From: Ichthyophonus hoferi
Lineage: Eukaryota > Opisthokonta > Ichthyosporea > Ichthyophonida > Ichthyophonidae
Direction of reading: 5' to 3'
Assembly: GCA_002751075.1 (NCBI GenBank)
Contig: NAOQ01000203.1
Coordinates: forward strand, 63,228 to 73,627
DNA: 10,400 nucleotides
The stretch's first letter is position 1; every line of letters starts with the position of its first letter. The notes below the pieces were generated by a model. The model saw nothing but the letters and a program-made list of their open reading frames with translations. It was not told the DNA's origin and did no database searches. The translations under genes and the position numbers were made by a program. Below, one piece after another: positions 7,316-10,400 of this stretch.

Positions 7316-7316
7316 A
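7311..7316 (+). terminator. poly(A) signal AATAAA
   Basis: A canonical AATAAA overlaps the final TAA of the broken frame. A T-rich stretch, TTTATTTTAATTG, follows within 25 bases. This supports a former transcription unit ending here. Confidence 0.45.
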
Positions 7317-7649
7317 CATTTATGACATTGTAGGTTTATTTTAATTGAAAAAAAAAAATACCACTAATAATGGCTAAACTAGATATTATTATTTATATTA
7401 CTTTAGGATATAAAAAAGTAACTGAAAGTAATGCCAACTCCAGTAATAATCATAAGTAATTGCTGTCGGATTGGACATAAGAACCGATTATGATCTATTC
7501 ACTGCACTGCACTTTCCAGTGATTGGAATAAGACAAGAGATCTATCTATCTATGCGTGGTAGCTTGCCAATAGCTCTAAATGTACGATAATGCCATTATA
7601 GATAATTATTAACTAACCCAATCCCAGTAAAAATAAATAAAAACCAGCA
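7317..7649. other. intergenic stretch before the intact gene
   Basis: AT-rich, with an A9 run at about 7349-7357 and a short CTAT repeat near 7540-7552. No reading frame or RNA gene is supported. It would contain the upstream control region of the gene at 7751. Confidence 0.45.
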
Positions 7650-7678
7650 TATAAAATGTTTTACCGACTGTATAAATA
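7650..7678 (+). promoter_or_regulatory. TATA boxes of the secreted-protein gene
   Basis: TATAAAA at 7650-7656 and TATAAATA at 7671-7678 lie 73-101 bp before the ATG at 7751. About 28 bp after the second box, TCATTC at 7699-7704 resembles an initiator of the kind used in arthropods. That would give a leader of about 50 bases. Only the strings are seen; promoter activity is inferred. Confidence 0.45.
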
Positions 7679-7750
7679 ACAAAAAAGCAATTGAAGGCTC
7701 ATTCTCCAAACATTTTCACTAATATCTTTACCTATATTTCTATATTTGCA

Positions 7751-8182
7751 ATGGCTTCGTATTTTATTGCTCCTACATTAGTTGCTCTTGCTACCCTTTC
7801 CTCCGCCAATCCCTTACTCCCTTGCCCCAATGATTGGTTAGTGCAGCCGTTCAAAGCTTACCCAGATCTTTCACAACCAAACGCTTACTATATGTGTGGA
7901 CGTCATGGAGTTAGGCGTAAGCTTTGCCCCCCTGGACAATTCTTCAGCAAGGTGTACAATAAATGTTTTGAGAATGAACGATTAACACACTTCCAATGCC
8001 CTCTTGATTGGGAATTTGATGCGTTTAATGCTTACCCTGACGATTTTTCAAGGAATCATTACAATATATGTGGGCATGGAGGAGCTATCAGAATGCGTTG
8101 CCCTATTGATTGCAAGTTTAGCACAGTTTTCCACCAATGTATACGTCTTCCAAGAGAAACTCTGGAACCAGCACTATACTAG
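7751..8182 (+). CDS. secreted two-repeat CBM14-like protein
   Basis: This is the only intact, convincing gene, a single-exon frame for 143 residues. Residues 1-19 or 20 (MASYFIAPTLVALATLSSAN) look like a signal peptide, with likely cleavage after SSA, so the product should be secreted. Two 58-residue repeats follow, starting at Cys25 and Cys83. Each reads CPxDW, then F-x-AYPD, N, Y, CG, G, R, CP, FSxV and C. The cysteines are C25, C49, C59, C72 and C83, C107, C117, C130, with identical 23-9-12 residue gaps; C121 is extra. The YY-C, G, CP-G-F, C order matches chitin-binding type 2 (peritrophin-A/CBM14) domains, in which the gaps C3-9-C4-12-C5 are usual. C2 and C6, which bond to each other in that family, are absent from both repeats. 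Chitin binding is therefore plausible but unproven; an immune or host-interaction role is a guess. The frame is open upstream to TTG at 7691, but ATG 7751 has G at -3 and +4 and leads straight into the signal peptide. GC is higher than in the flanks. No AATAAA is seen in the next 200 bp. Confidence 0.85.
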   Translation: MASYFIAPTLVALATLSSANPLLPCPNDWLVQPFKAYPDLSQPNAYYMCGRHGVRRKLCPPGQFFSKVYNKCFENERLTHFQCPLDWEFDAFNAYPDDFSRNHYNICGHGGAIRMRCPIDCKFSTVFHQCIRLPRETLEPALY

Positions 8183-9891
8183 AACCCCAGCAGTAACAGA
8201 ACCCATTCTACTGCCAAAACTGAATGATCGGCAAATTATATTGACGACATATAGTACCCAGGATAATAACCACGTTTGAAGTGAAAATATAAAGGTTCAG
8301 AAATATTCTGGTAAAAAAAAAACGCAAGATAGAATTGAATATATCATGAAAAAGGGGAAGTTGATACTAAAATTGGATTGTTCTTTACTTTCTTCCCTAC
8401 TAAGAATGACTTGCTGGACACTCAGTTTTTATCCTTGTAGTTTTCAAAAGCTCCAACTATGATAAAATACATAATCACGCGAATGGAATAGATGTTAAAT
8501 GAGATCTTTTACCACCCTATGTGGGGATAGACAGTCAATTCAACGCTTGAATTGCTAATGTAAGCTTGCTCGAAAAAGTATTGTATTCATTAGATGAAAT
8601 GTTTTACTCAGTCCACGTAGCATGCAATTTTAGATACAACTCAAATAGGTATCTCAACTAGAAATAGCATTAATTTTAGATAAATTATTGGTCATACCTT
8701 TATAATTCCTATAACAATTTGCAAACATTATATAATTTGTATATAGAGAAGACTTTTGTACGGATTGGAAATTATTACAGTTTAGAGACTACTGAGCGTT
8801 AGTACTTAAATGGCAATCACAATAGATAATTTAATTGCGTACAGGTCTTTATGAGAATAGTCATACTGAGTGGGCACAAACTGAAACTGGAATTTCTGGC
8901 TCATAAGGTATTAAGAAATAAAACGATCCAATATAGCTAATAGACAAAAGACGTTTGCTTAACTTAATTGCTGGTAGATATTAATATACATTCTTAAGTT
9001 AGGTAATCAGAACACGACGAATAGATTATGATTTGTCTTATCTAGCATACTCTAAGGGAATCTGAAGGGTTTAAGCACTAAGCCAATAAGCCTTCATATA
9101 ATGAAATAGCCGTAACTGCAGTTTGTGCAAGTTTGAACCATTGTCAATATATCTTTCCCAGCAACGTTTTCAGATTCTTGTAATTTTTACGGAAGTCGCC
9201 ACCCATTTACACTTGTACAACCAAATCACATAAGCCCCAAAATATTGATAGTAATATACTTAGAACTCATAAATAGCAAAATTAAACTACTTTGCACAAC
9301 CTGCACTACTTTGAACTGACCGAAGCTCTTCAGTCCTATTATATGAAAAATACCAAAAAGTGACTGCAGTGTGTATTAAATATCGTAAGACATAACTTGA
9401 AATTATTGATAAACTAAATTGTTTCTAAAAACAAATTAAGAATCAAAATCTCAAACGTGTCATGATGCTGAACCTGATTAAGAGTCGAAGTATATTTCAA
9501 TACAATAGTTATTAATTTACTCAAGAATCTAATAAATGCATTCTTGTGATTTAACATACACATACTTTATACCTACGTTATTCGTTGCACCGGTAATTAT
9601 TCCCAACAGATGCCAAATCATTGATTCGTATACTTCTACCCGTAAGTTTTCAATTTAATTTTATAATACCTTAAAACCTAGCATAACCATAGGCTTAAAG
9701 TGAATAACAACCCATCAAACCACGTAAGGTAGTATTAATTTTAATACTTGTATCTAGCTATCTCAATGACTGTCTATATATATACGCGTATTTTTATATA
9801 TATAATTAGAAAGTAGTTGGTCTCTATTCTACAGCCATCGTACTTTATTGTATTGTCTAGGCATTTGATCACATTTGATTATAATCGTTAG
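8183..9891. other. 1.7-kb stretch with no gene seen
   Basis: No long frame exists on either strand beyond the overlap of a shadow frame with the preceding gene. An A10 run at 8313-8322 may lie near the end of the upstream transcript. Toward the right, TATATATA runs near 9775-9804 flank the palindrome ATACGCGTAT at 9782-9791. No rRNA, tRNA or recognisable repeat end was found. Confidence 0.5.
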
Positions 9892-10116
9892 TGTTGGGAT
9901 CTTTCTTCTATTGAGAATACCGAGAACTGATTGGTTAACTCTAATAATGATAATAACTATTACACACACCCAGCCTTAGCACTTTTCATTGATTATTTAA
10001 CAGAGCTATTTCTATAAACGCCCCTATGCGTATTAAGGCATAGGTCTCTCCTCCATTTGTAGAAGAATTATTTAAGCAGCTGAGGACAGAACCAACATAC
10101 ACTCATTCTTGTTACA
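9892..10116 (+). mobile_element. weak LTR-like segment
   Basis: The segment opens TGTTGGGAT and closes TTGTTACA. It has a TATTTAAG box at 10069-10076 followed by GCAGCTGAGGACAGAACC, an arrangement seen in short LTRs of Ty1/copia type. It contains the hairpin at 10023-10044. There is no matching target duplication and no primer-binding site or element gene beside it, so it would be an old solitary LTR, or not an LTR at all. Confidence 0.24.
10023..10044. other. perfect 7-bp hairpin
   Basis: CCTATGC at 10023-10029 pairs exactly with GCATAGG at 10038-10044 around an 8-base loop. It lies inside the LTR-like segment just before its TATA-like box. Confidence 0.6.
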
Positions 10117-10400
10117 CCTAACTGATCTCACCTTTTTATAAAAAGCCAATCAGAGCTAAGCATTGTCTCAATCACTAGCCACAGATACTTCTAAACAGCT
10201 CCTAATTAGAGCCCCCAAAGTCTATAGACAAGTCCATAATATTACTACAGACTGTTATATATTTTTAATACAATATACTATATTTTTCTATGTTATAAGA
10301 CTTTATATTTGTAAGAAATCATGTATCTCATTTTGACTGAAAAGCCTCTTCTGAGATAGTAAGAATTGCACCTGCGTGCGGTTGGAGACGTCACTGATGA
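10117..10400. other. right edge, no gene seen
   Basis: AT-rich, with a TATA-like TTTTTATAAAAAG at about 10134-10146 and no open frame that could be a gene. A gene beginning beyond the window could use this stretch, but nothing here shows it. Confidence 0.4.

Noticed and set aside
7691-7750. Upstream in-frame extension of the secreted-protein gene starting at TTG
   Set aside because: TTG starts are not expected in a eukaryotic nuclear gene. ATG 7751 has a better context and puts the hydrophobic signal peptide at the N-terminus.
8004-8279. Overlapping 91-codon frame at the 3' end of the secreted-protein gene
   Set aside because: It lies in another frame over the second repeat, whose cysteine pattern proves the other frame is the coding one. 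This is a shadow.
1-10400. Polydnavirus-type proviral segment
   Set aside because: Sparse genes, AT richness and a secreted-protein gene brought it to mind, but no known family gene (ankyrin-like, cys-motif, PTP) or segment-junction motif was recognised.
1-10400. CRISPR array or bacterial operon
   Set aside because: No regularly spaced short repeats exist, and the sequence has eukaryotic features: TATA boxes, AATAAA signals, a 5S-like Pol III unit and retroelement-like ends.

Overview
The window looks like repeat-laden, AT-rich nuclear DNA of a eukaryote. Most of it has no long open frame. Several stretches resemble ends of retroelements, one resembles 5S rRNA, and only one gene appears whole. 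Bacterial gene packing, Shine-Dalgarno-led operons and CRISPR arrays are absent. The organism cannot be named safely. The peritrophin-type secreted protein points to an arthropod or a fungus. The 5S-like stretch (GAGACC, TGG and GTGCTG blocks) is closer to animal and non-ascomycete fungal 5S than to the usual ascomycete form, as far as I recall those sequences. An arthropod, or a large-genome fungus of entomophthoralean type, would fit; this is inference.

Layout. 1-400: AT-rich, with Copia-like TGTTGGAGTTG ends and a 12-bp inverted repeat. 595-704: a shortened 5S rRNA-like pseudogene with a T-run terminator. 1345-1500: a short coding-like frame. About 1597-1990: the + copy of a dispersed repeat with AATAAA signals and a hairpin. 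About 2200-2462: a possible minus-strand LTR relic. 2671-3720: three protein-like open stretches in different frames, taken as a decayed gene or old exons of unknown identity. 4028-4051: a T24 tract. About 4963-4560: the minus-strand copy of the same dispersed repeat, inverted relative to the first. 5451-5930: two diverged units of about 240 bp in tandem, whose minus strand keeps a shared SC(G/E)QV motif. 6250-6288: a strong hairpin. 6595-6696: a 16-bp direct repeat and an (AT)n microsatellite. 7013-7315: a broken reading frame of about 100 codons with a TATA-like box upstream and AATAAA at its end. 7751-8182: the intact gene. 8183-9890: apparently empty. 9892-10116: a weak LTR-like segment with a perfect 7-bp hairpin.

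The intact gene encodes a 143-residue, probably secreted protein made of two 58-residue repeats. Each repeat has four cysteines at identical spacing, matching C1, C3, C4 and C5 of the peritrophin/CBM14 chitin-binding fold and lacking C2 and C6. In that fold C2 and C6 bond to each other, so each repeat seems to have lost one complete disulfide. This is the best candidate for something new here. The neighbouring remnants may be former small-protein genes among transposon debris, but no working pathway or operon can be shown.
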